Positions 1 to 9,137 of a stretch of DNA of 64,000 nt are shown here, in pieces. The position numbers and the translations under genes are program-made. The notes below the pieces were generated by a model. It did not search any database and was not told the DNA's origin. It was given only the letters and a program-made list of their open reading frames with translations. The stretch spans positions 58,493 to 122,492 of the forward strand of contig ATWA01000003.1 of NCBI GenBank assembly GCA_000421005.1, given 5' to 3'. Each line of letters opens with the position of its first letter. The first letter of the stretch is position 1. This DNA comes from Clostridiales bacterium NK3B98 (GTDB lineage Bacteria > Bacillota > Clostridia > Oscillospirales > Oscillospiraceae).

Positions 1-115
1 GGCAGGGCACCGCTTGTTCCTCCGGCGGGTTTGCCCATGCGGATAATGCCAGCATCAAAATGAGCAGCACTGCCAAAGACAGCACCCATGGTCGTTTTTT
101 GGTTTCTTCTATCAT
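1..115 (-). CDS. Partial secreted or membrane-anchored protein, N-terminus only
   Basis: Only the first 38 codons lie in the window; the gene runs off the left edge. The visible residues form a classic export signal: a short charged start (MIEETKKRPW), a hydrophobic core of about 17 residues rich in Leu, Ala and Val, then SAWANPPEEQ, a plausible signal-peptidase region. A GGAGGG ribosome site lies about 11 bases before the ATG; the ATG further upstream runs straight into a stop, which decides the start. The function cannot be told from this fragment. It is divergent from the threonine ammonia-lyase gene. Confidence 0.6.
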   Translation of the reverse strand, partial: MIEETKKRPWVLSLAVLLILMLALSAWANPPEEQAVPC

Positions 116-498
116 CCCATCATCTCCCTCCGGGGCTACTTTGCCCGAAAGTCCGCCGGGTCAATCCGCCAGCATATCCAGACCGTGGGGGATTTGGCAG
201 CGTGATTGGGCAAAACGCCGTTGTCACAGCGGGTTGCAAATTCTGGCTGTGTGGGATTGGCAGTGGAAAAACCTGTCAGTTATTCATTTACATCTTATTT
301 TTCGGGATAGTATGGCATGATAAAACAAAAATTATCCATTTTCACGAAAAAACGCCCCTGCCCTGCATTCCTTTTTTCCTCCCCGGCGGGGTGAATTTCC
401 CCCATGTTCGTTGACAACCCTTCCTTTGACGCATAAAATAAGAAAAGTGCGCCTGTATCTGGCACGGCGCAACTTGCAAGAAAATGAGGCGACCCGCT
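116..498. other. Divergent intergenic region
   Basis: This 383-base spacer separates the leftward partial gene from ilvA. Its right part carries the ilvA promoter (411-439). The rest is AT-richer than the flanks around 285-345. No gene, tRNA or convincing terminator is seen in it. Confidence 0.6.
411..439 (+). promoter_or_regulatory. Sigma-A-type promoter for ilvA
   Basis: TTGACA at 411-416 and TAAAAT at 434-439 are separated by exactly 17 bases. The start codon at 499 leaves a leader of about 50 bases. Confidence 0.75.
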
Positions 499-1722
499 AT
501 GATGACATTGGATGATTTTAAAGCTGCCCGCCGGGTGCTGGGAGGTGTTCTCCGCTCCACCCACCTGATTCACTCCCCCTACTTCTCCGCCGCTTCCGGC
601 AATCAGGTATACTTTAAGCCGGAGAATATGCAGGTCACAGGGGCATATAAGATTCGGGGCGCTTACTATACCATCTCCACCCTCACCGACGAGGAGCGGG
701 AGCGGGGGCTGATTACCGCCTCCGCCGGCAACCATGCCCAGGGTGTCGCCTATGCGGCCCAAAAGGCAGGCGTACCTGCCACGGTGGTCATGCCCACCAC
801 CACCCCGCTGATTAAGGTGGAGAACACCCGGGGCTACGGGGCAAACGTCATCATTCACGGCGCTACCTTCGACGATGCCGCCGCAGAGGCAGCCCGGCTC
901 AGCGAGGAACAGGGTCTGACCTATGTACACCCCTTCAACGACCTGCGGGTGGCCACGGGACAGGGCACCATTTCCTACGAGATTTTCTCCGACCTGCCTG
1001 ACGTGGACGTGATTCTTGTCCCCATCGGCGGCGGCGGTCTGGCCTCCGGCGTGGCAACCCTCACCAAGCTGCTCAACCCCAGCGTCAAGGTCTACGGCGT
1101 GGAGCCGGAGGGCGCTGCCTCCATGAAGGCCAGTCTGGAGGCCGGGCATGTTGTCACCCTGCCCACGGTGGAGACCATTGCAGACGGCGTTGCAGTAAAG
1201 ACCCCCGGTGATTTGGTCTTCCCCTATTTGCAGCAGCATTTGGACGGGATTATCACCGTCCGGGATGAAGAACTGGTGAACTGCTTCCTGGATATGACCG
1301 AGCGGCACAAGATGATCGTGGAAAACGCAGGGCTGCTCACCGCTGCCGCCCTGTATCATCTGGACTGCAAGGGCCAAAACGTGGTGTCCATCCTCACCGG
1401 CGGCAACATGGACGTGATTACCATGGCCTCCATCATTCAGCACGGGCTGATTAACCGCAGCCGTGTGTTCACCTTCTCAGTGCATCTCCCCGATCGCCCC
1501 GGTGAACTGCTCCGGGTGGCGGAGCTGCTGGCCCGGCTCAACGGCAATATCATCAAGCTGGAGCACAACCAGTTTGTCAATATCAACCGTCAGCACGGCG
1601 TGGAGCTGAAGGTGACGCTGGAGGCCTTTGGCGCAGAGCACAAGCAGAATATTCTCTCCGCCTTGCAGCAGGAGGGCTATGACGCAGCGGAGGTGCTCAC
1701 CTCCTCGGTGTACAACGGATAA
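499..1722 (+). CDS. ilvA: Threonine ammonia-lyase (threonine dehydratase)
   Basis: PLP-dependent deamination of threonine to 2-oxobutanoate, the entry step to isoleucine or to threonine catabolism. The 407-residue product shows the PLP lysine context GAYKIRGA near residue 53, the SAGNHAQG motif, and the glycine phosphate loop PIGGGGLASG near residue 170. A C-terminal ACT-like domain starts near residue 325 (FSVHLPDRPGELLRV). The size and the single ACT domain fit the short Firmicute form (TdcB/IlvA type) rather than the long E. coli IlvA. An in-frame ATG at 484 exists, but only the 499 ATG has a GAGG site at a normal distance. recR follows 12 bases downstream and is probably co-transcribed. 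Confidence 0.92.
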   Translation: MMTLDDFKAARRVLGGVLRSTHLIHSPYFSAASGNQVYFKPENMQVTGAYKIRGAYYTISTLTDEERERGLITASAGNHAQGVAYAAQKAGVPATVVMPTTTPLIKVENTRGYGANVIIHGATFDDAAAEAARLSEEQGLTYVHPFNDLRVATGQGTISYEIFSDLPDVDVILVPIGGGGLASGVATLTKLLNPSVKVYGVEPEGAASMKASLEAGHVVTLPTVETIADGVAVKTPGDLVFPYLQQHLDGIITVRDEELVNCFLDMTERHKMIVENAGLLTAAALYHLDCKGQNVVSILTGGNMDVITMASIIQHGLINRSRVFTFSVHLPDRPGELLRVAELLARLNGNIIKLEHNQFVNINRQHGVELKVTLEAFGAEHKQNILSALQQEGYDAAEVLTSSVYNG

Positions 1723-1734
1723 AGGAAGGATCGT

Positions 1735-2340
1735 ATGCAGTATTTACCCCCTGCGCTGGAGGCGCTGGTGGAGCATTTCAACCGCCTGCCCGGCATTGGC
1801 AGTAAAACCGCTCAACGGCTGGCCTTTCACATTCTGGATCTCCCGGACGAGGACGCGCAGGCCTTTGCCTCTGCCATCCTCACCGCAAAAAAGGCGATTA
1901 TCTCCTGTCCAGTGTGCCAGAACCTGACGGAGGGGGACGGCCCCTGCTCCATCTGTTCCAGCCCCCGGCGGGATCACTCCACCGTCTGCGTGGTGGCCGA
2001 TCCCAAGGACGTGATCGCCATGGAGCGCTCCGGGGAGTACAACGGCCTCTACCATGTTTTGCACGGCGTTCTCTCCCCTATGAACCATGTGGGGCCGGAC
2101 GACCTGCGGATTACACAGCTGGTCTCGCGGGTGGCATCCGGAGAGGTGCAGGAGGTCATTATGGCCACCAACCCGGACACCGAGGGTGAGACGACCGCAG
2201 TCTATCTCTCCCGGCTGCTGCGTCCCTTTGGGGTGCGGGTGACCCGGCTGGCCTACGGCGTGCCAGTAGGCAGTCATTTGGAATACGCCGACGACGCCAC
2301 GCTGGCACGGGCGCTGGAAGGGCGTATGGAACTGAACTGA
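1735..2340 (+). CDS. recR: Recombination protein RecR
   Basis: Recombination mediator that, with RecO (and RecF), loads RecA on gapped DNA. The 201-residue protein has the full family layout: N-terminal helix-hairpin-helix (LPGIGSKTAQR, residues 19-29), a four-cysteine zinc finger (CPVC...CSIC, about 57-72), and a Toprim domain (VCVVADPKD and TNPDTEGE). It ends with the conserved LAYGVPVGSHLEYAD segment. Length is normal for RecR. An AAGGAAGG site precedes the ATG. The usual partner dnaX is not adjacent here. The gene ends just before a strong hairpin terminator. Confidence 0.97.
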   Translation: MQYLPPALEALVEHFNRLPGIGSKTAQRLAFHILDLPDEDAQAFASAILTAKKAIISCPVCQNLTEGDGPCSICSSPRRDHSTVCVVADPKDVIAMERSGEYNGLYHVLHGVLSPMNHVGPDDLRITQLVSRVASGEVQEVIMATNPDTEGETTAVYLSRLLRPFGVRVTRLAYGVPVGSHLEYADDATLARALEGRMELN

Positions 2341-2345
2341 ATAGC

Positions 2346-2386
2346 GCAAAACCCGTACCCATTTCTCAGTTGGGTACGGGTTTTGC
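2346..2386. terminator. Bidirectional rho-independent terminator (recR / esterase)
   Basis: A perfect 16-bp stem (2346-2361 with 2371-2386) surrounds a 9-base loop. It begins with AAAA and ends with TTTT, so it can stop transcription from both convergent genes. It overlaps the last codons of the minus-strand esterase. Confidence 0.9.
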
Positions 2387-3073
2387 TGATTCTTCCAGCA
2401 AGTGAGCAATTCCTTTGGCGGTTCGCAGCGCTTCATCCCGAAAATGATTGCCGGGGTTCAGCTCCCATTTCACGGATAATCCCTGCTGACGATAGTGCTC
2501 CGCCAGCGCCAGCGTCTGCTCCTCCACCGTTTTCATCAGGGGATTGCGGGTTTTGCTCTCCCGGTCGCCCAGTGAGAGGTAAAGCCGCTCAGGGCACTTT
2601 TTCATCTGATGATGCTCCGCAAACTCCCGAAACTTCGGATACCACAGCGAGCCGGAGATACTGGCAGAGCGGTCAAAGGCGTCGCACCGATAGAGGGCGT
2701 AAAGGGCAAACAGTCCCGCCAGCGAGTACCCGGCAATGGCGGTAAAGGCCGGACGGCCGCCAATTCTGGTCTTTGCCTCCGGAAGAAGCTCGTGGGTGAG
2801 CCATTGGAGATACTGCTCTCCCTCCCCGGCAAAGGGCGGCTCCCCTTTCAGCAGCGCAGGACAGGGCCATGGAGACAAGTCCCGCTCCCAGTCCAAGCCG
2901 CTGACCACCAGCAGATGGAAGTCCGGGACATGAAGCGCTTCCAGCAGGGCAAGCTCTTCCCCACCGTCCCCGGTGTAGGCGTTCAGCAGCACAAGAGGGC
3001 TTTCGGGGTTCTGTGCATGGTGCAGGGTGATCTGTCTGCCTGCCGCTGCGTATGATTCTGTGTTCCGCTTCAT
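2366..3073 (-). CDS. Alpha/beta-hydrolase, putative esterase (esterase D / Fes-like)
   Basis: A 235-residue cytoplasmic protein of the putative esterase family related to enterochelin esterase and esterase D. The nucleophile elbow GYSLAG lies near residue 116, followed by SGSLWYP as in this family. A late His (PGNHF, about 210) is a likely catalytic base. No signal peptide is visible. The substrate is unknown. It starts 3 bases downstream of the Lrp-type regulator and is probably co-transcribed with it. Confidence 0.8.
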   Translation of the reverse strand: MKRNTESYAAAGRQITLHHAQNPESPLVLLNAYTGDGGEELALLEALHVPDFHLLVVSGLDWERDLSPWPCPALLKGEPPFAGEGEQYLQWLTHELLPEAKTRIGGRPAFTAIAGYSLAGLFALYALYRCDAFDRSASISGSLWYPKFREFAEHHQMKKCPERLYLSLGDRESKTRNPLMKTVEEQTLALAEHYRQQGLSVKWELNPGNHFRDEALRTAKGIAHLLEESAKPVPN

Positions 3074-3076
3074 CTC

Positions 3077-3508
3077 TCAGTTTTCCTCTTTCACCGTGCG
3101 CAGCACATAGTAGCTGGTAATGGAGGTCACTCCGTCAATGGAGGTAATGCGGCGGTGCAGGTCTTGCAGCCGTTTGTTGGACTCGGTACTCACCCGGAGC
3201 AGATAGTCCATGCTGCCGGTGAGGTATTCGCAGCTCAGCACCTCCGGCTCGTTCACCATCCGCTCCTCGAAACCGGCGCAATACTGAGTGCCCACCAGTG
3301 ACACGCCCATGAGCATGGTGAGGGGGCGTCCCAGCTTGCTTTGATCCACAATAGCGGTATAGCGTCGGATAACCCCCTGTTCCTCCATGCGGCGAATCCG
3401 TTCCAGCACGGAGGACACGGAGAGGTTGACCCGTCTGCTGATATTGGAGGCGGTCATACGGGCATTTTCCCGGAGACAGTCCAGAATTTCCCGATCCAGT
3501 TGATCCAT
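3077..3508 (-). CDS. Lrp/AsnC-family transcriptional regulator
   Basis: A 143-residue protein with the standard two-domain layout. The N-terminal winged helix-turn-helix (LDREILDCLRENARMTASNI and SVSSVLERIRRMEEQGVI, about residues 3-50) precedes a C-terminal RAM ligand-binding domain ending in YYVLRTVKEEN. Such proteins sense amino acids and form octamers. A GGGAGGG site precedes the ATG. It lies between a GH25 lysozyme gene (3-base gap) and the esterase gene, in one apparent operon. The target and effector cannot be inferred. Confidence 0.93.
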   Translation of the reverse strand: MDQLDREILDCLRENARMTASNISRRVNLSVSSVLERIRRMEEQGVIRRYTAIVDQSKLGRPLTMLMGVSLVGTQYCAGFEERMVNEPEVLSCEYLTGSMDYLLRVSTESNKRLQDLHRRITSIDGVTSITSYYVLRTVKEEN

Positions 3509-3511
3509 CTC

Positions 3512-4432
3512 TCATCCCTCCCGGGGCAGCGCCTGCTGGGCGATGGTGTCTGCGTCTACGCTGGCCTGAAACCAGATGTTCCGATCCGCCTTTCCGCTGA
3601 TGCCGTCTACCGCTCCGCTTTCGGTATACTGCCAGATCTCAAAGGCATAGGCAAAGCTGGGGTAGTCCTGATATTCGGCGTACCAGATGGGATAATCCGT
3701 GAGCCGGCTTACGTCATAGTGGAGATATCCCAGCATACCATTGCAGTAGACCATGGGACGATAGCCTCCCTGCTCCACCGCCTTGCAAAAGGCAATGGCG
3801 CAGTCCGTGGCAGTCTCTCCGTCCACTTTGTCCGTGCGCGCGCCGGTCTTTCCGGTGCCGATTAACTCCCAGTCATAGGCGATGGGCAGATCCAAGTCCT
3901 GACCGTCCAGCCATTCCAGCACCTGCCGGGCTTCCTCCTCTGCCTCCTCCGGGGTGATCGCCTGAGAGAAGAAATAGGCACCCACCTTCATGCCGTTTTC
4001 CCGGGCGGCAGAATAATTCTCCTGAAACCGCTCATCCTCACTGATGGCTCCGGCGGTATAGCCACGGTAGCCGATACGGAGCATGGCAAAGGCGTTGCCG
4101 TCCTCCGCCACAGCCGCCCAGTCTACCTCTCCCTGATGGGAGGACACATCTACGCCGTACAGCGCTTCACCGGAATATGTAACCCCGCCGTCCTCCTCCG
4201 TGGAAAATTCCTCCTGACTGACCTCGCTCTGGGGCAGGGACTCGTCCACCTCCACCTGCTGACCGCCGATGGAGACGGTGTTGGGCGGCTCTTGCTGTGC
4301 GCTGTTCTTGAGCTGAATGGCCACAAACAGGGCAACCACCAACAGCAGCAGCGCCACCAGCAGAAAAATCAGCAGGGCATTGACGCCGCTGAGGCGCACT
4401 TTTGGTCTTTTTTTCAGTCTTGCACCAGACAT
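3512..4432 (-). CDS. Membrane-anchored GH25 lysozyme
   Basis: Peptidoglycan muramidase (N-acetylmuramidase). Of 306 residues, about 15-40 form one N-terminal transmembrane anchor (LLIFLLVALLLLVVALFVAI), then comes an acidic linker, then a GH25 domain from about residue 95 (YGVDVSSHQGEVDW). The catalytic DWE motif is present (IAYDWELIG, about 190). The active site therefore faces outward. The start is the ATG at 4432 with TGAGG upstream; a GTG 12 bases earlier overlaps that ribosome site. The gene sits right behind the ftsZ terminator with no room for a promoter, so read-through from the division cluster is likely. Confidence 0.9.
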   Translation of the reverse strand: MSGARLKKRPKVRLSGVNALLIFLLVALLLLVVALFVAIQLKNSAQQEPPNTVSIGGQQVEVDESLPQSEVSQEEFSTEEDGGVTYSGEALYGVDVSSHQGEVDWAAVAEDGNAFAMLRIGYRGYTAGAISEDERFQENYSAARENGMKVGAYFFSQAITPEEAEEEARQVLEWLDGQDLDLPIAYDWELIGTGKTGARTDKVDGETATDCAIAFCKAVEQGGYRPMVYCNGMLGYLHYDVSRLTDYPIWYAEYQDYPSFAYAFEIWQYTESGAVDGISGKADRNIWFQASVDADTIAQQALPREG

Positions 4433-4444
4433 GGTTATCCTCAC

Positions 4445-4474
4445 AAAAAAGGCCGTCAGGCGAACCTGACGGCC
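4445..4474 (-). terminator. ftsZ terminator
   Basis: A 10-bp GC-rich perfect stem (4451-4460 with 4465-4474), tetraloop CGAA, and six T residues on the minus strand (4445-4450). It marks the end of the dcw cluster. Confidence 0.9.
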
Positions 4475-4486
4475 GAAATCACTGAA

Positions 4487-5626
4487 TTACTTGCGCTTAT
4501 TGAAGATGGCGAAGATATCGTCGAAGGGATCGCTTTCCTCTACCTTGGGCTGGGCAGGCTCGCTGGGGGCGGTAACCGCCTGCACCTGCGCACCCGCAGC
4601 GCTCTCTGCCTCGGCCTCAGCAGCAGCGACCTTCTCTGCCGCCTGCGTAAAGGGAGCCTGCACCTCCTTGCCATCATCAAAGCCGGTGGCAATCACGGTG
4701 ACACGAATCTCGTCCTCAAGGCTCTCGTCGAAGGTGGCACCGAAAATAATATTGGCATCCGGGTTGGCAGCCTGCTGCACCAGATTGGCAGCGGATTCCA
4801 CCTCTTCCAAGCCGATATCCATGGAGCCGGTGACGTTGACCAGAACGCCCTTGGCGCCGTTGATGGAGGTCTCCAGCAGCGGGGAGGAAACAGCCATACG
4901 GGCAGCTTCCTCTGCCTTGCCCTTGCCTGCGGCACGGCCCACACCCATGTGAGCCAGTCCGGCGTCCTTCATCACGGCGGTCACGTCGGCAAAGTCCAGG
5001 TTGATGAAGCCCACGTTCTTAATCAGGTCGGAGATGGACTCCACAGCCTGACGCAGCACGTCGTCCGCAATCTCGAACGCATTGGCAAAGGTGATCTTCT
5101 GATCGGTGGCGTGCTTCAGGCGGTCGTTGGGGATGATGACCAGAGAGTCCACCTTGCCCATGAGCTGGGCAATGCCAGCCTCTGCCTGCTGCATTCTGCG
5201 GCGACCCTCAAAGCCGAAGGGCTTGGTGACCACGCCCACGGTGAGGATGCCCTGCTCCCGGGCTGCCTCGGAGACAATGGGTGCGCCGCCGGTGCCGGTG
5301 CCGCCGCCCATGCCGCAGGTGACAAAGACCATGTCAGTGCCTTCCAGCGCCTTGGCGATCAGGCTGCGGCTCTCTTCCGCCGCCTGCTTGCCCACCTCGG
5401 GGTTGGCACCTGCGCCCTTGCCCTGGGTCAGCTTCTCGCCGATCTGGATTTTATAGGTTGCGCTGGAAGCGTCCAGCGCCTGCTTATCGGTATTCACCGC
5501 AATGAACTCCACGCCCTGCGTGCCGGAGAGCACCATGCGGTTGACGACGTTGGTGCCTGCGCCGCCAACGCCGATGACTTTGATATTGACAACAGATTCC
5601 GGTGCCGGCTCTAATCCAATGGCCAT
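4487..5626 (-). CDS. ftsZ: Cell division protein FtsZ
   Basis: Tubulin-like GTPase that forms the division ring. The 379-residue product carries the N-terminal [13 protein letters not shown], the GTP-binding tubulin signature [10 protein letters not shown] (about 105-115), the T7-loop region (NLDFADV), and a variable linker rich in Ala and Glu. A short C-terminal peptide ([11 protein letters not shown]) corresponds to the site that binds FtsA and SepF. Last gene of the minus-strand division cluster, 217 bases after ftsQ. The gap may hold its own promoter, but no convincing -35/-10 pair was found. Confidence 0.98.
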   Translation of the reverse strand: MAIGLEPAPESVVNIKVIGVGGAGTNVVNRMVLSGTQGVEFIAVNTDKQALDASSATYKIQIGEKLTQGKGAGANPEVGKQAAEESRSLIAKALEGTDMVFVTCGMGGGTGTGGAPIVSEAAREQGILTVGVVTKPFGFEGRRRMQQAEAGIAQLMGKVDSLVIIPNDRLKHATDQKITFANAFEIADDVLRQAVESISDLIKNVGFINLDFADVTAVMKDAGLAHMGVGRAAGKGKAEEAARMAVSSPLLETSINGAKGVLVNVTGSMDIGLEEVESAANLVQQAANPDANIIFGATFDESLEDEIRVTVIATGFDDGKEVQAPFTQAAEKVAAAEAEAESAAGAQVQAVTAPSEPAQPKVEESDPFDDIFAIFNKRK

Positions 5627-5843
5627 TTTGTTTCCTCCTGTATTCTACCGGTACCCACCGGCTCATTCTCAATGCCCTCGCTGGGAGAGACAAGTGCTGT
5701 AAAGTATATAGGCTTTTCTGACATATCCGTCCGATCAGTCAGACTTCCCATCACGAATCATTGTAAACCGAATTCCCTTTTCGGTCAATAGGTTCCTGTC
5801 GAATTCTGCACAAATTTACTGGAAGTTATACCCGCATCAGGGG

Positions 5844-6617
5844 TCAGTCCAGAGTGAGCACCGCTTCGCCCTCCCGCTTGGTCATGTCCAGCGTGCCGGT
5901 GTCGCCCTGAGACCAGTTTTCCGCAATATATCCTTCCACAGCGTCCTGAAGCATTTTCAGATCATAGGAAAAATCGTCTGTCAGGCCCATTTTGACCGTG
6001 AGTCGGTTGTTATAGCGGATGGTCAGGTAGCTTGCGCTGGTCACGTCCACCGCCTGCACCTGATCCAGCAGTTCCTTTTCCTCCAGTGCGGCAAGCACGC
6101 CTCGCAGCCCTTTTTCCTTCAGGCTGTCGTCTTCCTCCACCTGCATCATGGTGCCTACCTCAGGCTCTACGATGGACAGACCGGTAATCTCCGGGTAGCC
6201 CTCATTTGCGGAAACCCGGTCCAGCAGCTTGCCGTTGCTGTCGATATACCAAACGCTGCCCCCGCTTTGAAGTGCGCCAGCCGGCTCTGTCTCTTCAATT
6301 TCCATCACGACCCGGTCGGGAGGGAGCAGGCGGATGCGCACCGACCGCAGGTAGGGCAGCTCCTGCTCCATCCGCTGGGCAATGTCCGCTCTGGGGATGC
6401 GCAGCAGGTTATCCCCTTCCGAAATGCCGGACAGCTCTGCCAGCTCTTCCTGGGAATAGCGCTGGTTGCCGGTGATTTCAAAGCTATGCACCTTGAAAAA
6501 GACCGCAGAGCCTGCCGCGATCGCAACCGCAATGAGCAGGACGGAGAAGATCATATAGAGATGAAACAGGCTGCCACTTCTGCGTTGACGGCGCTGGTGT
6601 TTTCGTTCGGTCGCCAT
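5844..6617 (-). CDS. ftsQ: Cell division protein FtsQ/DivIB
   Basis: Bitopic divisome protein linking FtsL and FtsI. The 257-residue product has a basic cytoplasmic tail (KHQRRQRRSG), one transmembrane segment at about 20-42, a POTRA domain (FEITGNQRYSQEELAELSGI), and the FtsQ-type beta domain with IEETEPAG and WYIDSNGKLL. It sits 26 bases downstream of murA and upstream of ftsZ, as expected in Clostridia. ftsA is not between ftsQ and ftsZ. Confidence 0.93.
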   Translation of the reverse strand: MATERKHQRRQRRSGSLFHLYMIFSVLLIAVAIAAGSAVFFKVHSFEITGNQRYSQEELAELSGISEGDNLLRIPRADIAQRMEQELPYLRSVRIRLLPPDRVVMEIEETEPAGALQSGGSVWYIDSNGKLLDRVSANEGYPEITGLSIVEPEVGTMMQVEEDDSLKEKGLRGVLAALEEKELLDQVQAVDVTSASYLTIRYNNRLTVKMGLTDDFSYDLKMLQDAVEGYIAENWSQGDTGTLDMTKREGEAVLTLD

Positions 6618-6643
6618 GGTATTCTCCTTTGTTTTCCCCCATT

Positions 6644-7897
6644 TTATGCCCGGCGGGTAATCCGGGCGCCCAAATCGGCAAAAACGCCGCTGAGATTTTC
6701 ATAGCCCCGGTCAATATGCCGCAGGCATCGGATACAGCTCTCTCCCTCCGCTGCCAGCGCAGCCACCACAAGGGCAGCCCCGCCCCGCAGGTCAGGTGCC
6801 TCCAGAGCAGCGCCGCTGAGCCGCTCCACGCCGGTGACCACCGCCACTCTGCCCTCCACCCGGATATTCGCCCCCATACGGGCAAGCTCCATGGTATAGC
6901 GGTAGCGGTTTTCAAACATGGTCTCCACAAACACGCTGCTTCCGGTACTCCCGCACAGGGCGGCAAGCACCACCGGCTGGGCATCCGTGGGAAAGCCGGG
7001 ATAGGGTGCGGTTCGCACCGGGGACACCCCTCGCAGGTGACCGTCTGACGAAATCCACATCCGGTCACCCTCGCTGCGCACCCGGCAGCCCGCCTCCGCA
7101 AAAACCTGAAGCACCGGGACAAGCTGCTCCCGGGGAACCCCCTGCACCTCCACCTCTCCCCCGGCACAGGCAGCGGCGGAGAGAAAGGTGGCCGCACAGA
7201 TTCGGTCAGCGATGACGGTATGCTGGCAGGTATGCAGCCCCATGCCCCCCTGTACCACAACAGTAGAGCTGCCCGCCCCGGCGACACGAGCCCCGCAGGC
7301 GTTCAAATACTGCTGCAAGTCCCAGATTTCCGGTTCCCGGGCGGCGTTATAGATCACCGTCAGACCGTTGGCACCGCAGGCAGCCAGCATGGCGTTTTCG
7401 GTAGCGCCCACACTGGGGATGGCAAGGGAAATCTCCCCGCCATGCAGTCCGCTGGCACAGCAGCGGATGCTGCCTCCCAGCTCCCGGACATCCACGCCCA
7501 GTCGGCGCAGGGCGGCGAGATGTAAGTCGATGGGTCTTGGACCCAGTTCGCAGCCACCGGGCATACACAGCCTTGCCTCTCCTGTCCGGGCCAGCAGCGC
7601 TCCCAAAAAAATCACCGACGAGCGCATCTCCCGCATCAGCCGCTCCGGAATGTCACACCGATCCAGCGTAGAGGCATCTACAGTGATCGTATGTCCCTGC
7701 TGCTCCACCCTGCAGCCCAGATGACGCAGAATGGCCAGCGTGGCACGGACGTCGGACAAGTCCGGGCAGTTATGTATCACGCTGACGCTTCCGGACAGAA
7801 CAGACGCCGCCAGAATGGGGAGAACGCTGTTTTTGGCACCCTGTACCGGAATGGCACCCTCCAGCCTTCTCCCCCCTGTTATACACAGCTCACTCAT
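6644..7897 (-). CDS. murA: UDP-N-acetylglucosamine 1-carboxyvinyltransferase MurA
   Basis: First committed step of peptidoglycan synthesis: transfer of enolpyruvate from PEP to UDP-GlcNAc. The 417-residue EPT-fold protein shows the substrate-binding KN (VQGAKNSVLPIL, about residue 17), the catalytic cysteine in MPGGCELG (about 114), and the YPGFPTDAQP motif (about 303). Because Cys is present, fosfomycin sensitivity would be expected. The start is the ATG at 7897, 5 bases after GGGAGGGG; an upstream in-frame ATG (7912) lacks a ribosome site. It lies between murG and ftsQ. Confidence 0.95.
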   Translation of the reverse strand: MSELCITGGRRLEGAIPVQGAKNSVLPILAASVLSGSVSVIHNCPDLSDVRATLAILRHLGCRVEQQGHTITVDASTLDRCDIPERLMREMRSSVIFLGALLARTGEARLCMPGGCELGPRPIDLHLAALRRLGVDVRELGGSIRCCASGLHGGEISLAIPSVGATENAMLAACGANGLTVIYNAAREPEIWDLQQYLNACGARVAGAGSSTVVVQGGMGLHTCQHTVIADRICAATFLSAAACAGGEVEVQGVPREQLVPVLQVFAEAGCRVRSEGDRMWISSDGHLRGVSPVRTAPYPGFPTDAQPVVLAALCGSTGSSVFVETMFENRYRYTMELARMGANIRVEGRVAVVTGVERLSGAALEAPDLRGGAALVVAALAAEGESCIRCLRHIDRGYENLSGVFADLGARITRRA

Positions 7898-7982
7898 ATC
7901 GACCCCTCCCATCAGACTTTGTTCAGTCTATGACAGAAGGGGGCGAAGGGTGTATGAAGGTTATTTCGGGAGCCGGGATTTC

Positions 7983-9107
7983 CTACTCCCGGATCAGTCC
8001 TTTCAGGGTTTCATAAATCCGCTCGTTGGCATCCACCACGGCGATGGAGGCCAGCTTTTTGCTCATGGCTTCCAAGCCAGCCCGGTCATCGGTCATGGAT
8101 TTTACCTGCTCATAGAGCTTGTTGCCGTCGCACTCGCTTTCCAGCATCAGCACCGCGGCACCCTGATCGGACAATACACGGGCGTTTTTCTCCTGATGGT
8201 TGGCGGTGACATTGGGGCTTGGCACCAGAATGGAGGGCTTGGCAATCTCCGAGATCTCCGCAATGGTGGAAGCGCCTGCACGGCTGAGCACCACATCAGC
8301 AGCCGCCATACAGACCGGCATATCATAGATATACTCCCGCACATCCACACGGGGATAATCCCGAAGCTGAATGCCCCGGCGGCGCAGTTCGTCCATCACT
8401 CCCTGATAATAGCGCTGCCCCACGCCGTAGATGTGGTGGAAGGGCTGACCCTCGTTGATCTCCCGCTCCACGAAATCCACCATATACTGGTTCATTTTCA
8501 GTGCACCAAGAGAGCCCCATGTGGTCAGCACCACCGGGCGGTCATCGTGAACCCCCAGCAGCTCCCGGGCCTGGGTGCGGGTATTGTCGAAAAAGTCGCC
8601 CCGTACCGGGGTACCGGTGACCACTACCTTGGATGGGTCAGGATAGTGCTGTTTGCTCTCCGCAAAGCCCACCATGACCACATCCACCACCTTGGCCAGC
8701 GTCTTGGTGGTCAGGCCGGGAAAGGCGTTGGACTCGTGAACAGCGGTGGGGATGCCTCGTTTTGCGGCGGCGTGTACCACCGGATAGGAGGCGTAGCCGC
8801 CAGTGCCCACCACCAAATCAGGCTGAAATTTGTCCAGAATCGCCTTGGACTGGGCGCGGGAGCGCACCAGATTCACCGCCGTCTGGGCGTTGTGCCGCAG
8901 GCTGTTCAGGCTGATGGAGCGGTAAAAGCTGGAAATGCGGACGGTTTCAATGGGAAATCCCTCCCGGGGAACCAGCTGCTCCTCCATGCCGCCCTCAGCA
9001 CCCACGAACAGGATCTCCGCCCCGTCCCGCTGCTGGAACATCCGAGCCAGTGCCAGCCCCGGGTTAATGTGTCCTGCGGTGCCGCCGCAGGTGAAAAGTA
9101 CCTTCAT
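7983..9107 (-). CDS. murG: UDP-GlcNAc:lipid I N-acetylglucosaminyltransferase MurG
   Basis: Converts lipid I to lipid II on the inner face of the membrane. The 374-residue GT-B enzyme has the glycine loop GGTAGHINPGLALA (residues 8-21), GTGGYASYPVV (about 96), and the donor-binding SRAGASTIAEI (about 275). An AAGGAAGG site lies before the ATG. ftsW is 30 bases upstream, so the flippase/polymerase and lipid II synthesis genes are coupled. Confidence 0.97.
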   Translation of the reverse strand: MKVLFTCGGTAGHINPGLALARMFQQRDGAEILFVGAEGGMEEQLVPREGFPIETVRISSFYRSISLNSLRHNAQTAVNLVRSRAQSKAILDKFQPDLVVGTGGYASYPVVHAAAKRGIPTAVHESNAFPGLTTKTLAKVVDVVMVGFAESKQHYPDPSKVVVTGTPVRGDFFDNTRTQARELLGVHDDRPVVLTTWGSLGALKMNQYMVDFVEREINEGQPFHHIYGVGQRYYQGVMDELRRRGIQLRDYPRVDVREYIYDMPVCMAAADVVLSRAGASTIAEISEIAKPSILVPSPNVTANHQEKNARVLSDQGAAVLMLESECDGNKLYEQVKSMTDDRAGLEAMSKKLASIAVVDANERIYETLKGLIRE

Positions 9108-9137
9108 ACGTTCCTTCCTTTCGGACGCTGCGGGGTG

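Noticed and set aside
295..1443. A 382-codon minus-strand open frame
   Set aside because: Antisense to threonine ammonia-lyase; His/Gly/Val-rich shadow product.
4136..5614. A 492-codon plus-strand open frame over ftsZ and GH25
   Set aside because: Antisense to two clearly real genes and crosses the ftsZ terminator.
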